Of a DNA stretch of 64,000 nt, positions 1 to 13,202 are shown in pieces (the first letter of the stretch is position 1; each line of letters starts with the position of its first letter). The position numbers were made by a program, and so were the translations under genes. Source of the stretch: Taeniopygia guttata (taxonomy: Eukaryota > Chordata > Aves > Passeriformes > Estrildidae). The DNA is taken from positions 21,515,063 through 21,579,062 of the forward strand of contig NC_133063.1 in the NCBI RefSeq assembly GCF_048771995.1. The letters run 5' to 3'. The notes beneath the pieces were generated by a model. The model was not told the origin of the DNA, ran no database searches, and saw only the letters and a program-made list of their open reading frames with translations.

Positions 1-3000
1 ATATTTTGTTTTTTCTCATTGTGTAAACTGTGACATTCAAGAGGGTTTGTTGGTCTGTCTGTCCTTTCTTTCATACAAAAGCTGGTGGCTTTTTTGTTTA
101 TCAGGCACGGCTATTTTAAGCCACTCTTGTGACAGCTTTTTTCCCTTTGCTCATTGAGTGCAGGCAGCATTCAGACTTTGAGAGGACAGCAAAAGAGAAT
201 TTTTGGATAAAATTCTGAGGCCAGGTTCAGCCTTTGTATAGCAAACTTCCCTGTCTCACTCTTGCTTCCAGCTCTCTGCTGGTTTATCCTGCTGAAAATG
301 TATTTTGGGCTTCATTGTCCAGTGAAAAGGACAATTTATGTGCAGAAGGGGTGCACAGGATGATGGATGTGGTAACAGAACTTATTTCAGAGGGATTTCT
401 AAGTATGTTCTGATTGTGTGAGGTACCTATGAACTGAGTATTTATTCTGCTGGAAGAACTCCAAACTGCTAAATCCTGGGTCTCTGCTCCGACTGTCTCC
501 CCAGCCCATCCCAACATTGGCTTCCATGGTGGATGAGTGCAGCTGCAGACCATCAGTCCTTTAGGGAAAAGGCTCAATGGAAACAAATACTTCAAAGCCC
601 CCTGTTTGATGTGCAGCCCTCCTCTTGAAGTCCTCTGCAGATTTTGTCTGTGAATGTCAGAGACAGACCAGGGGAGGGGGGAAATCTGGGTGTGAGGCTA
701 CAGCAATCAGCAATGTTTTCATACAGCTGCAAAGGGAACTCTCACCACAATAGCCACAGTAAATAACTGCAATATCAGTAAATAACTGCCTCATTTTATG
801 GCCACGGCTCTAGCAGCATGGCACACTGAACTCTTAACAACAGAGGGACATAATAAAAATAATAATCACTTACCCAGTCAGAAAACAGCAAGTTGGTTGA
901 GTTGCCAAGTGATTGAGGTGTTTGTGTTGGGAGGAAGTAGTGAGTTTTACATTTCTCAGCTGATTCAGAATACTGTTGTAGAATATGTCTGAAAAGACAA
1001 CCAAAAGACTGAGGAAACCTGCCCTGTGATGGCATTTTTCTCCAATACAGCAGAACTAGGTCAGAAGCTGTGGGATGGATGGAGTTATAACTGCTGCTTT
1101 TCACTAACTTTACTGAGAATATTCTCTAAAACGCTGGTTCTACAGGATTCAAATGCTGAGCCAGTTAAATTAATTTAATATATTGCATAAATATTATGCA
1201 CTGATTTAGACAGGGAAAGAGGAAATTGACTAACCTCATATTCTAAATATTAAACTACTGGAACTGGGTAGAAAAGAGTTTGCTTCTGATCCTCAATTCG
1301 CACTTTTATTTATTTCTTCATTATGTTAGTGAAGCAATGGCTTGTGGTGTAAAACACATTTTGCAAAGTCCCATGATGAGACACTAGAGCAGGATGGTGA
1401 ACACCCCTTTAGGACTGATGACACAAGGGGTCCCACACAATTCAAGCACCAGCACTGCCCTGGGTGGGCAAACCCCTAGAAATTATTTTGGATGGGAATT
1501 AGAGAAAGCCTCTCTGCCCAGCTGCCATTGGCCGTCATGAACAAATAACCAAGTGACTTTGAAGATCTGATTCTTGCAGCAGGCTTCCACAGCACTGACC
1601 TCTGATGTGCAGAGGCCTGGATAACTGGCTGGCTGGAAAATCAGCAGGCCAGGCAAAATAAGAAGCAGGAAGGATGATACAAACTGAATTTCCTGAGACG
1701 TCCAGGTGCCATTCAGTGAATACCAACAAGACCCTCAGTAAGAGAGACTGAAAAGCAAAGTAAGGGAGTAAGGAGCTGCTGTTGGAAGATCCTTTTGTGA
1801 GGAAGGAAATTCTGCCTCCTGCAAATGAGAAGGGTATGTTCTGATGATAAAACAGTGAGTCCAAAGTGGAAAGCTGCCAGGTGGATTAAAGAAGTTTTTT
1901 TTGACAAAGCAGGAGTGGAGTATTTCACTCAGGTAATGATCAAGTATTATGAGTGTTTCCCGAGTTGTATTTTCAGCAAGCATTACTGAGTTTAGATTCA
2001 GAATATGTCACTGTCTCAGTCAAGGGCTTTTACTGCTTCCAGCATGTTGATACAAGGACTCTCTTTCAACCAGGCAGCATCTTCTGAGGAAAGCGAATGG
2101 ACAAGCAGAAATTCACAAATATTTCTCAAAAACTCTTGCTGCACAACCAAAGAATTTTAAAATAGTGGTTTTACAATTGAAAAATATGTTGGTATTGTAG
2201 GTATTTTGTAAACAAAATATAGATTTAAAGTAAATATATGTTTCTGAATCTCTTTGGAAAAATATCTCCTTGTTACTGCTCTGCAGTATTAAATATTAAT
2301 GGAAAACTAAAAAAATCAGCGCTTAGCTGTTTCCATTAAGAAATTTTTCCTAAGGGATGCAGAAGGAAATGGTTTCTGCTCAGCTAAATACGTGAAGTTT
2401 GAATATATACAAAGAAATTACCAAATTATTCCTGAGAGGTACTTATGTGTTTTATGAAGGGAATCAATTTCTGTAACATGTTGACAGCAGCTTATTGCTT
2501 GTTAATATATTTAAAAGGCACTTGAGAGACAATTGACTGCATTGACTGCAGATGAAAAATTTATTACCTGTAGCACAAGATGGGGATGATTGCAGGTTGT
2601 CCAAGTATTAGCTACTTTGAATGGACTCAGGCTCAGTCTTTTTAAACTGTTACTAATGGAAATTTAGATTGCAGCTGTGTGAAATGAATCTATTGGATTT
2701 CTTTCTAAATTAATCTATTGGCCTTCTTTCTGCAATGTACAAGCTCTGTGCTAATTGGGTAATGGTTTCGTGTTACAACTCAATCTGCACCAGGGATATT
2801 CAGGAAATAGACTAAATGGGCTGTCAGACAGGAAGAACGTCAAAAGAAACCCCAAGCCAACAACAAAATTTTGCCATGCCCAACACATACTGGGATACAG
2901 GGGCTGCAGCCAAACTGGGGCCCCACAGACCTGCATCCCCCAGAACATCTCTGTCCTGCAGAAAGTGTCCCCACAGAGTCCTGCCCTGCCATGGTGTCAC

Positions 3001-3815
3001 AGCTTTTTCACCATTAAGCTGAGATGTCCCCAGGGACAGCTCTCCAGCAGCTGAAGGTGAAGCCAGGTGAGGGGTGTCTGCCCATCCCCAGCATCCCTAC
3101 CCTTTCCAGAGCCACCTCTGGCACTGGATCCTATCCTGCTGATCTCCAGCTGGAGGAGGTGTCAGTGAAAGAGGACAGAAAAGTGCCTGAGCTCCTCCAT
3201 GCTGCAGTTCCAGGGACTGAGGAGCCCGTGGCCCTCTTTGGTGCAAAGCCACACAACCAGGTCACACCAGTCAGAAGCACAAATCCTCATGTATATGCAT
3301 CTTTCAGTCTGTTTTCCTTGAGGAATTCTTAATTTTATAAATCTTCCTCTTTGGAGAATTATGAAAATAATCTTCCTTCAGTCTTCCAAAATTCTGCCAA
3401 GCAGACATAGCTTTTTTCACCCTGTCTTGTTTCTTCTTCCTACCCCCATCCCCACCTGCTTTTCTTCATTATTCTTTAGTCATTTAAGACAAGACTAATG
3501 ATACTGGTGGGCCTTGAAATAAATGGTTTCTTTTATTGTCCTATTCTAAGCATCACTTGTATTTTAATCACTTGGGTTTTGCCTCTCAGTCCCCTCTGAC
3601 ACAAGCATCCCTCCTGGATATATACAGTCCGTGAGAATTGTTTGAAGCTGCAAGTCAGTTCAGTGCTGTTTACCACTACTCATCAATAAAATAAAATACA
3701 AATTTAAAAATCACCCAAGAAGTATTTTTCGGTTTCTATGATGAATGCTCAGTAGCTTCTCTGTAAAAAATCAGACTCGTGAATGCGAAGGATTTTTTTT
3801 TTAAGAGGGGAAAGA
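1..3815. other. AT-rich intergenic or intronic DNA, no gene seen
   Basis: Only short scattered open frames (up to about 109 codons) with no recognisable domain or paired splice signals. The part from about 2.75 to 3.28 kb is more GC-rich and locally open on the plus strand (99 and 102 codons in adjoining frames). Its composition is low-complexity Pro/Ser/Gln and I recognise no family, so I do not call a gene. No repeat family was identified with confidence. Confidence 0.6.
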
Positions 3816-3820
3816 TTCTG

Positions 3821-3890
3821 CTTGTGCAGGGAGGTTGGATTAGATGACCTCCAGTGGTCTTTATCAACCTTGCCCATTTTGTGTGAATTC
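3821..3890 (+). mobile_element. CR1 LINE, 3' end fragment
   Basis: A short fragment resembling the conserved 3' end of avian CR1 retrotransposons in forward orientation. A 'gaggttggattagatgacc' block is followed by a 'tcaaccttgcccattttgtg' block. The copy is 5'-truncated, as most CR1 copies are, and the terminal 8-bp repeats are degraded. It sits in otherwise unremarkable AT-rich DNA. The assignment rests on recognition of the 3' block only. Confidence 0.75.
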
Positions 3891-4797
3891 ATGAAAAGGA
3901 AAGTTGGGAGATCATAATTTTAGAACTGTAGGGGGAAAACCTGGGAAAATTTTTCAGAAAAGTTAATAGAGCAAGAGGCAGGGTTATTCCTGGTCATAGC
4001 ACCATTTGAAATTTGATTTTTGGTGGGTTTGTTTTTTTTTTTTTTTCTTTTTTCTTTATTTTTCCTTTCCAAACAAGAATAAAATCAAGATGCTTAAAAT
4101 TCTTTTTAGATTTAAAAAAAAATAAATTAAATACATTAAGGACATTGAATTGAAACACAGAGGGACACACATCACTTTAATACATAAAAAGTGCTCAAAA
4201 GGGTACCCGAGTGAAATCTGACAAAGTGCAAGATTAGAAATTATAGATTCATGGGTTTGCTTTTATCTATTCGGAGCTCATTAGTTCACCAAAGACTAAG
4301 AGAAATTAGAATCCAGTTTCCTCTAACAGAGGACATGCTTTTCCAGAGAACAGACAAGGAATATCTTCTTCCTTTCTTTTCTAGCATGACAGAAGTCTTC
4401 AGTTAAACTCTGTGTGGTCCCAAATCCTCTTATCTCTAATGAGGGTTTTTTCTTTGTCAGCACTTTACCTGGCTGGAGGTCAGCACTACAGGAAGAGATG
4501 GATGTTTCAGTACCTTGTACATCTCAGATCCCCTTGCTCTCTGCCCCTCTGACTTCTGAATTGAGGACATCCTAACTGATCACATTTACTCATGAAGACT
4601 AGTGGTCAGATGTTCCTGTGATACCCACCTTTTTATCTGCTTTGGATGTGGCAAGACATGGAGACACAGCCAAAGGATCAAGACCTTAATTTTAACAATG
4701 GGCTTTGTGCCAGGAGTGCAGTAACAGGAGAATGTTGTTGAAGAGGAGACTAGATGGTTGTTTTTCTTAATAATTTTGATGAAACAGCCAAAATTTG
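3891..4797. other. Gene-free AT-rich stretch
   Basis: No gene or repeat family recognised. It contains short T and A homopolymers near 4.03-4.13 kb. Confidence 0.5.
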
Positions 4798-4936
4798 TAG
4801 GAAGAGGAAGAGGAAGAGGAAGAGGAAGAGGAAGAGGAAGAGGAAGAGGAAGAGGAAGAGGAAGAGGAAGAGGAAGAGGAAGAGGAAGAGGAAGAGGAAG
4901 AGGAAGAGGAAGAGGAAGAGGAAGAGGAAGAGGAAG
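4798..4936 (+). repeat. (GAGGAA)n hexanucleotide microsatellite, polypurine tract
   Basis: About 23 uninterrupted copies of a 6-bp purine unit (AGGAAG/GAGGAA), with only A and G on the plus strand across about 139 bp. Because the unit is a multiple of three, every frame through it stays open. This produces spurious Arg/Lys-rich, Arg/Gly-rich and poly-Ser open frames that should not be annotated as proteins. A purine mirror-repeat tract this long is the kind of sequence known to form intramolecular triplex (H-DNA). The lack of interruptions suggests recent expansion, or an assembly-chosen length. Confidence 0.97.
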
Positions 4937-5012
4937 GAAGGGAGTCCTTTTGACTTCCCGTGTTGTCTTCACTTTCCTCGTTCATTGTCACGAAGTGCAA
5001 GTCACCTCTTGG

Positions 5013-5070
5013 TATCTCACAGGTCTAGCACAGCTGGTGGAGCACCAAACCCTGGTGTCAAAACCCGCAA
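5013..5070 (+). repeat. tRNA-derived fragment (possible SINE head)
   Basis: TAGCACAGCTGG at 5026-5037 fits the RNA polymerase III A-box consensus TRGCNNAGYNGG. It runs on through GGAGCACC as in the D-arm region of many tRNAs. A B-box-like GGTGTCAAAACCC lies at 5054-5066, with an extra base relative to GGTTCRANTCC and abnormally close to the A box. No complete cloverleaf can be folded, so it is not a functional tRNA gene. It may be the head of a decayed tRNA-derived SINE. Chance similarity cannot be excluded. Confidence 0.35.
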
Positions 5071-8000
5071 AGCTTCAAAAGCCACCAAAAGACTCTCCTC
5101 ATACTCATGTGATAACAAGAGCCAGATATGCCTCACCTTGCTCATCCAAAACAGGAAAAAAAAAATTACTGTACTTTTAGTTATTAATCACATGGTAGAA
5201 GGGTTAGCAGATATAACTTCACATTGCTTTTTTATTTTCTGTGATATAAATCTGTTAGGACTTTCACAAATCAATCAAAAGAAGTCCTGTGTCCATTTCC
5301 CTGTGATCTGCTGAAGGAATGCTGGGCATCATTCCCTGGCAAAAAAGAACAATAATTTAGAAAGAGACTGAAAATGTTCTATAAAAGAATATTAATTCTT
5401 GAGAAACAGTGAAAGTCAGGAAATCTTCTCTATCAGTAAGGACGTTTTTACATCCTGGGCCCTATGCTGTCAGACCCTATAAATCCATTAGTACCAAGAG
5501 CCACAGAGTCACAGCTATCACTTCTGGTCCCTTCTTCTCTCTGTGAAGATGGAAGAGAAGGCATGCTGAAGGAAAATGAGAACCAGGTCCCACGTAGCTA
5601 TTGGTAGGCAGAAAACCCATCAAGCATGAGCTCAGTCAGGGAATTTCATTGGTAACAGGGCTCTGCAAGTGCTGTGGGTACCAGAAAGAAGGAAACATAG
5701 CTCCTGTGCAGGGACTCACCTTGTTCTGAAATACAATTTCCCTGCCCTGGTGGTAGATGTACAAGTGGCAGTGTCAGGGGAGCCCCACAAAGGCAGAACT
5801 CACTGCTAAGAGATCTGAGATGTGTCTGCACATGTTTCTCCATGGCAGCTGCCACCTTGGCTGACACTCTACAGGCTCAACCGAGAGACACCCCTGCCAC
5901 TTAGGCTAAATAAAGACATAAAAACAGAGCTCCCGAGGTCTCAGCCGGGGAATCAAAGAGTTCTGCTGGGAGCCCAGCAGTCACCTGTCATTTGTGGAGT
6001 GGGTTTGTGTCCATACTGCTGGGAAAGAAATCTGTCGGAGACTTGTATATCAACACCACTTCAGCCCAGCTTCTGCTGCAATTCTCTTTGGGATTTATTG
6101 TTGCAGTAAGACCTTGTATCACAGGTTGTGTATTTTACAACCACTTTGGAAGTCCTTAGTGTATCAAGGGAAAAATCTGGATTTAGGGATATACCCATAG
6201 TTTTGAACATCACTATGAAGGAAGGAGGGGGTAAAGATAAGCTAACAGCAAAAATAAAGGTTAGGGAAGAACTCAAATATGAATATTGAACAAGACACAC
6301 ACTTACAGTGGCCAGGTCTGGTGTAGGTGAAGTATTTGCCCAGGTGTAGAAACGATTTTCAACTCATATTTTTTACTGCCTGTTGCTTTGACTGGAGTAT
6401 GAGTTTAACATATTTGGCAGAAATGCTTGAAACCATTTTGCCTGATGCATCAGTGTATTTGTCTGCAGCTAAGAAAATTAAGACTGACAGGTGACATTCT
6501 CATGGTCTGACTTGTTTCAATATCCCACCACAGAAATCAATCCTATTTGTACCCCATAATCCACAGAGCTGATTCAGACTGAGGCTGACCACCATCCAAG
6601 GAAGATGTCCCATCCCATGTTCTTTGCTCTGTTGCCTGTTGTACAGGTCCACAGGTCCAGCTACTTCTGGGTTTTGTTTTCAAGGAAATCCCTTTCATGT
6701 TGAGCATGGCAAGATGGGCCAGGGATCATATTTCTTCCAGTTTTCCTGCTATCCATGCCAGTTCCGCCTGGCTGAAATGCAGGAGTAGCAATTCCATTCC
6801 TCCCAGGGCTACTTTATAGACCTTCAGAGAGAAAACTTTTTATCCATCACATGGGCCCATAATAATCACGGCCAAGTATCTCTGAGGGGACAGTTACACC
6901 CAAGGATCTCCTCTTGCTGGTGTCTCTTTGTAAGAATGTGCAGAATGGGTGCAGCACTTCAGATTCACAACCTGCTTGAATGTTTAAGTAAAGACAACTC
7001 ATTCCATATGTTTTCTCATATGCTTCCTGTGTAAAATGTTAGTTGCAATGTGCTTTAGACTTCTGGAGCATACCAGCTAAAACAAAATTGTCTCTGTCAT
7101 AATACTGCTGGAAAAAATATTCCAAATGTATTGCTTCCTATGATTTTAGTTCATGTTCAGGGATATTAAGTCAGAAATCTGTCTGTGTTGTATCTCTAGG
7201 GCATTAGAAAAAACAAATTCACTTTTAAAATAATAACTCAGGCTGAGAAAATATAAGACTGGGCTCTGAGCTAATATAAATCATAGCAGATATATGAAAA
7301 TTGAACTCTATGGGTTTACATCAGCTAATGGGTCTGACCCAGGATTTATGCAATACAGTTGCATAAATCTCTTAACTGAGCACTCACTCATACTCATTTT
7401 GTACAAATTCACCAATTCACCAACTATTGTATCAACTCAAAGAGCAATTAAATGTTTGACAGCCTCAAGACTTTCTTAGATGTTCCTTTACTGCAAAACT
7501 GACACTTTTTTTTTTTTGCAAAATTCACCCATAAATACCCATTTAACCCGTAATTGAGCCTGCTGTGCTCAGGAGAGAACAATCACCAGGCAGCTCCCCA
7601 CTGCAGACAAAAATTAGACAAATGGTCAGTTTCATGACTTGTCTAGACCGAGCAAAATTACATGGACCAAAAACCAGCACAAAATGTTGAGGTTATCAAA
7701 CTCCCTTCATGCCCTGTTGCTTAATCTCATGGTGCACACACATTTACAAATGAATTTGTGCTCATCTCAGCTGCCTGATTTACTCTTCAGTGTGTCTCAA
7801 CAGTAATACATAGCACCAACGAGATAGAAAATAGAGAAAAACAGAACTCCCACGCCAACCAAAGCAACCTCTATTTCATGACTTAAAGCACTTTCTGACA
7901 CAAACCCAGGCCTTTCAGAAGAGGTAGTAGGTTCATCATGGTTAAACCCAGGCTGCACTCTGAGCACACGGCAGACAGAAATGTTTTTTTATGAGATACT

Positions 8001-11000
8001 AGTCCTTCTGCAATTCTTATATATTGTCTTTGCCCTGAGTGACTTACCTCTTACCATTTTTTTCCTCAAATTTGAAAAAATATAAATTGACCAAACAGTC
8101 TTTCACAACACACCTCTTCCCGTGACACACAGTTTGAGTTCATCTCTGCAGTTGTGCTTTTTTTTCGTATAATTTGACTTTGAAGCTTTATTCTCTGGCA
8201 CATGACATCCAATATCTCCTGAACTGGTTGCATTATGCTGCTCATTCCTACACTCCTACATGGAAGCAGGAACTCAAAAAAACCCTGGAAGGATGTGGTG
8301 GAGAGGAAGCAGCATCATCTGTGCGTGTCAGCACAGGTGTTGTCACCTCCATAGCCTCTGGATGGTGACTGGCTGAGGGAGCAGCTACAAGGAAAACCGT
8401 TTGTCCACAATGTGCTCTGACTCCCCAGACACTGAAGTGGATTTGCAGAGTACTTGGCTCTGAAGGGCTTTAAAATGCTTCTGGAAATGTAAACAACTTT
8501 TTTACACCTCCATTTTTTTTTTCAAGCAGAAAACTAGATTTTTTTCTTTCCTGATTAATGTAGATCTCATAAACCAGGAAAAAAATCCTTCAGGAAAAAG
8601 ATATGCTGAAAAGCCCAGTGAGTGGTCAGAACTATTAAGATCAATTTTATTTTGAGGATTTTTCTCATTCCTCTTCACTAGGGGTATTGAAATAGGTCCA
8701 GTCATGTCACAAAGTCTCACTCATGATGCCCTTACCAGCTGTGACTAGATATTAAGATAACCTCTCATAAATACAAAAAAACATAAAGGTCAGAATTAAG
8801 GAACAGATCCTTGAGAGCCTGCCCCAGTTAAATCCACTGCTGTGGAAAGGCTCAAATGCAGAATTATCATAGGATTCAGTCACATCTCCTCATCCAGGGA
8901 AGTTTCCTTGTCTCTGGTGTATCAGACCCTGTCTACTGCTGATCTTTTGGTGGTGGTACAAAATTCCCATTGCTCTTTCACACCTGACGAACCATATGGT
9001 TTCCACAGAAATTCACTATGCCCTGAGATGCCAGTTACTGCCTGGTCTTAAAAACAAAAAGTTTGGCTGAGCCCTGATTCTTCCAAAGAAAAACACCTTC
9101 TCAAAACAAAAAAAAAATCCCCTCTGTTCGGTAGGCTGTTATTTTCAGACTAAACAGCAACAGAGCATATTGTTATTGGCTCTTGCTCCATATATGATAT
9201 AGATGCTGGCTGTTCTTCAAACACATTTAATGATCCCATGCTATGTATGAAGAAATACAAATAGTAAGTAAAGGCAGGTGCATTTTATTTGGCAGTTAAA
9301 AGATGCTCACCATTTAAAAGTGAATATAGTACAAGTTATCTGTGCAATAAAGTGAATTTATTGAGCAGAAAATGGTTTGCTTTATACAGTAAATCATTTT
9401 ATGTATTATAACATTTTTTTCTTTTCACCATCAAGTTGAGCTATTCCACCCTGAATACAATTAAATATGAATTGTGCCTGCAAGGACACCAGTTCTATCT
9501 ACTTTTTCAAATATACAGGAGGCAAATATTAAAATCTCTCCTCTCATCTACATGTGGTGTATAATACATATACTTCTGCATCATTCCCATGAGAAATACA
9601 TCCACTTAACCAATACTCCCCACACAGTTTCAACTGTACAGTCCAAAATTCAGATTATCTTTCCGCTACATACGGTGACTGTGCTTTTATAAAGCTTTCT
9701 CAGGGACCACTGAGAACCAACATTTTTCCATTTATTTGAAGACCCTCATGCTGCTAACATTGGCCTGGATTAAGTGATATACCAGTTTCTACTATTATGT
9801 ATTCAATGTTCCACGACTGTCTGTGGTCTTCACCAGATAGCTCACACTGTGAATAAAATATAAGGTCAGACAGTTCTTGACAGTGCAAGCTTTTAAAATA
9901 AAACCAACACATAGATAAACAGACATAAAACTACCCCAAAACCTACAGCACCAAAAACCAACAAAACAGAGCAAAACAAAAAGATCTCAAAACCCCACAA
10001 AACCCAGCAGCATTTTGATTTGAATTTTCTTTTTTAAAAAAAAACATTGAATATGTTGGGTCAATTTGAAATATTTGAAGCATCAGTCTTTTGAAGCTAA
10101 ATTCCATTAGTCATCACCAAGCAGAATTTGAGAAATTAAAAATTATTTGTATTAAAAAAAATAAAATTCACAAATAATTTATAAGTTATGATAACATGCC
10201 CTAGGCTACTGAGAGGAAAAACCTACAAATAGAAAAATTTATAAAAGAAAAAAAAAATCACTTAGCAGATTTTTTCACTGTAAGTTGTTCAAGAATGAGG
10301 GCAAGCACTCTGACATTTGTTTAAAATTGGACTTTTCCAATTGCCATGAAATTTCAAAATAGTTTTACAAAAAAAATCTTAATTTCTCAAATCCATGTTT
10401 TATTGGTGGAACATCTTCTGATAGCTAATCAAATTTAAGGCTTTTTATCCTCCTGGACATTTAAACTTTTAGTTACTGTCATTTTAACTAAGCTTTGGTG
10501 TGCTCATATCTGTGTTTTTCCAAGCAAGATGAAAATAAAGCAAAAAAAAAAAAAAAACAAATGGAGATATGGATAGTTTAAAATGTGTTTTGTTGTGGGT
10601 TTATCTTGACTGTTAACTTTAACAGCAGATTTTAAATGAATCATTCAAGCATTTTCCAAGCTTTCAACTTCAAGAGTAAAGATTTCTCAGGATTTTTTCT
10701 CAGGATGTTCTTCAGAATAGAGATTTCTCAGCTAGGATGCAATAGTTTAGTTTAATTAAATTCTTCATTCTGTTTTGCCACGTATGATTATGTTTTTTTA
10801 ATCTGTGGTCACCTCCAAACCACAAATAATCCAATTACAATTTGAGGGATTATTCCTTTTTACAGAAGAAGACAGAAAAACAGACATAGCCAGAAGAAAC
10901 ATGAAAATTCCTTAGACAGGTATTACACTGAAATTTAGGGTGGTACAGTTTCACTAATAGCTTTTTTATTATATTTAAAAGGAGATATCTAAATGTCCCC

Positions 11001-12841
11001 TAAGAGGAATCCTCTGTCTGCCAGAAGAAATGAATCCTTTTGTGATACTTCGAGCAAGTTGCATTGACACAGAAGCCTTTGAAAAGTTTCCTTCTTCACT
11101 TCCTTCTCCTAGAGAAAATTTCCTTGATAAAAAAATTACCTGACTGCAATGTCTGACTAAAAATATTTTTCAATAGGCATATTTCAAAATAAATATTTCA
11201 ACCCCTTGCTCTCCAAGAAAAAGAAATATATTTTTATTTCACAAGCACTGGACATTATAGCAATTTATTGTATTCAATATTGCTTATCTGACTTACAAGA
11301 AGTAACTTACTAGTCCTGGGTATCTAAACAGGAGAGCTTCCACCAAGTGCTGTATTTTCCTCTCATTAAGGTGGGCTGCACTTCTGAAAATGAGGGCACT
11401 TCCACACCAAGAAAGGCAGATTTTCAGAGGTAAATTGTAGAGGAGCTTCTCATGGAACAAGGGCATGAGATCCTTGATGGTATGTAGAATGTCCCAGAAA
11501 TAGTGAAATCATATTTTTCAAGCATGGCACAGTGGGCAAGGAAATGTAGTACACTCCATTTTTAATATTTTTTTTTCTGTACATCTGAGTCAGACTGCCA
11601 GTTTAAGCTGAAAAGTGTTTTCCTAATATTTTAATTCTTTTGAGGAACAATGGGTAAAGGGACACGTTGTCTTTCTAGGACTTGCTTGAGTATCTCTAAA
11701 GGGAATGTGAGCTTGGAGGAAATCAGGACTAAATTCTTTCCAGGCAATGCTGTTTATCTGAGACAACAAACTCATCAATGAAGCTCACAAATTACTTTGC
11801 ACATGAAAATGAAGTTCAGCAGAAGCAGAACAAAAAGCCAAGATTTATGAAGCTGAAAATGTCCAGCCAAATGTGTTGTTTTCTGAAAGTGCTCTTCTGA
11901 CATGGAGGGAACTCTGGAACTCCCAGCAGCTGACACAGCTATAGAATTTGAAATTGCCAGATTTAGGAACTGCAGAAATTGAGCTGGGAAGGCTTACACA
12001 CAACATCTCATGGGTATTGCCATCCCAGTTGTTCTGGACTGGAATTTAAAAAGATCCAGCTAGCTGCAATTATCTTGGAGTTTCTCTCTCCGACCATTTG
12101 GAAGTGCCTCTCTCAAGTGTTTTGGAAGAGCATTTTGCTAAATATTGGAAAAGGTGAACCAGATAAAGGTTGCAATTTTAAATCTGATACAGACGGTATC
12201 CAAACTGGCCCAAATTCATTAAAAATTTTTAAAACAAAAAGAAAGAATAAAGGTTGTACATGACCACATGCATGAGGTTTGAGGATGGAGCAGTTTCTGT
12301 GGCTGGGCTGCATTTCACTCTGATTTTGGTGGTTTATTCCATTATGTGCCTCCAGTATGGACTGAAACACATAGCACAAGTTTGCTTTTTTTTTTTTTGT
12401 GGGGTTTCCTATGTCTGAGCTATCAAAAAATTCAAATACAAAAAGAAAATAGTTTTCAGTAAAGCTTTTATTCTGGACAGTTATCAGTTCTCTGCTTCAG
12501 GTCAAAATTTATTTAGATCTTGGTTTGAGCTGAAAATGGCAGTCATGGTAAATTTATAGTGTTTGCTTTTGCTCTGACACACAAAACTGGACAAAAAAAA
12601 GTACATTTCAACATGAAGTTTGCAAATTCTAGTGGAATTCGTGGTAGAGGGCTCCAAAAAGTGATTTGCATGATATAACACGTTCAAACATAGGACATTT
12701 AAAAATACTTCCCTCTGCACAGATAAAGGGGGAGCAAACCAAACCAAAACCAAACCATCGTTACATTACAGAGCACAATCAACATTGTAAGTGTATAAAT
12801 GAGGGATGATGAACCCTAATTTCTACTGAAATTTGTCAAAT
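5071..12841. other. AT-rich gene desert
   Basis: About 7.8 kb with no supported gene. Open frames are all under 100 codons, overlap between strands and show no domain. Homopolymer A/T runs occur at about 7.51, 10.54 and 12.39 kb. No LINE, LTR or DNA-transposon signature was recognised. Unrecognised old repeats are likely. Confidence 0.55.
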
Positions 12842-13202
12842 TGTGTTGAGAGTTTTTTGCAGGACAATGGACATATACAAGATATGCACAATCCAGCCTT
12901 CACAGAGACTGAGTAGAAGGTCACAATGCTTTTGAAGGACACAAAAGGAGAACACGCTCAACTTCAGACAGTTTAGGATGTAAAGGCAGACAAGAAAACC
13001 ACAACAAGATGCATGGAGAAGAAAAAATAACTAAATTAACCAAAAGCTTAAAATGTGTGCAAGAAGGATTTAACCAATTATGTGTTAGCTTGAGGCATGT
13101 GAACAGTAGAAGACAGTATAAATATAGCTTATTTCTTGCAATAAATCAGCTTCACTTGATCATATTGATCATGGAGTAATGTCTCATTTCTGATCCTCCG
13201 CA
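12842..13202 (+). mobile_element. Solo-LTR-like element
   Basis: The segment has the order expected of a retroviral LTR in forward orientation: a TG start near 12842-12845, a TATA-like box 'agtataaatatagc' at about 13115-13128, an AATAAA polyadenylation signal about 20 bp downstream (13142), then a U5-like tail ending 'gatcctccgca' near 13202. There is no adjacent retroviral coding sequence, so if real it is a solo LTR. The flanks give no clean target-site duplication, so both borders are approximate. It could be a fragment of a longer repeat. Confidence 0.5.

Noticed and set aside
5013..5070. Functional tRNA gene
   Set aside because: The A-box to B-box distance is far too short and no acceptor or anticodon stem can be formed.
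4586..5314. Long overlapping open frames on both strands (Arg/Lys, Arg/Gly, Pro/Leu and poly-Ser proteins)
   Set aside because: They exist only because a 6-bp repeat contains no stop in any frame. No conserved flanking coding sequence.
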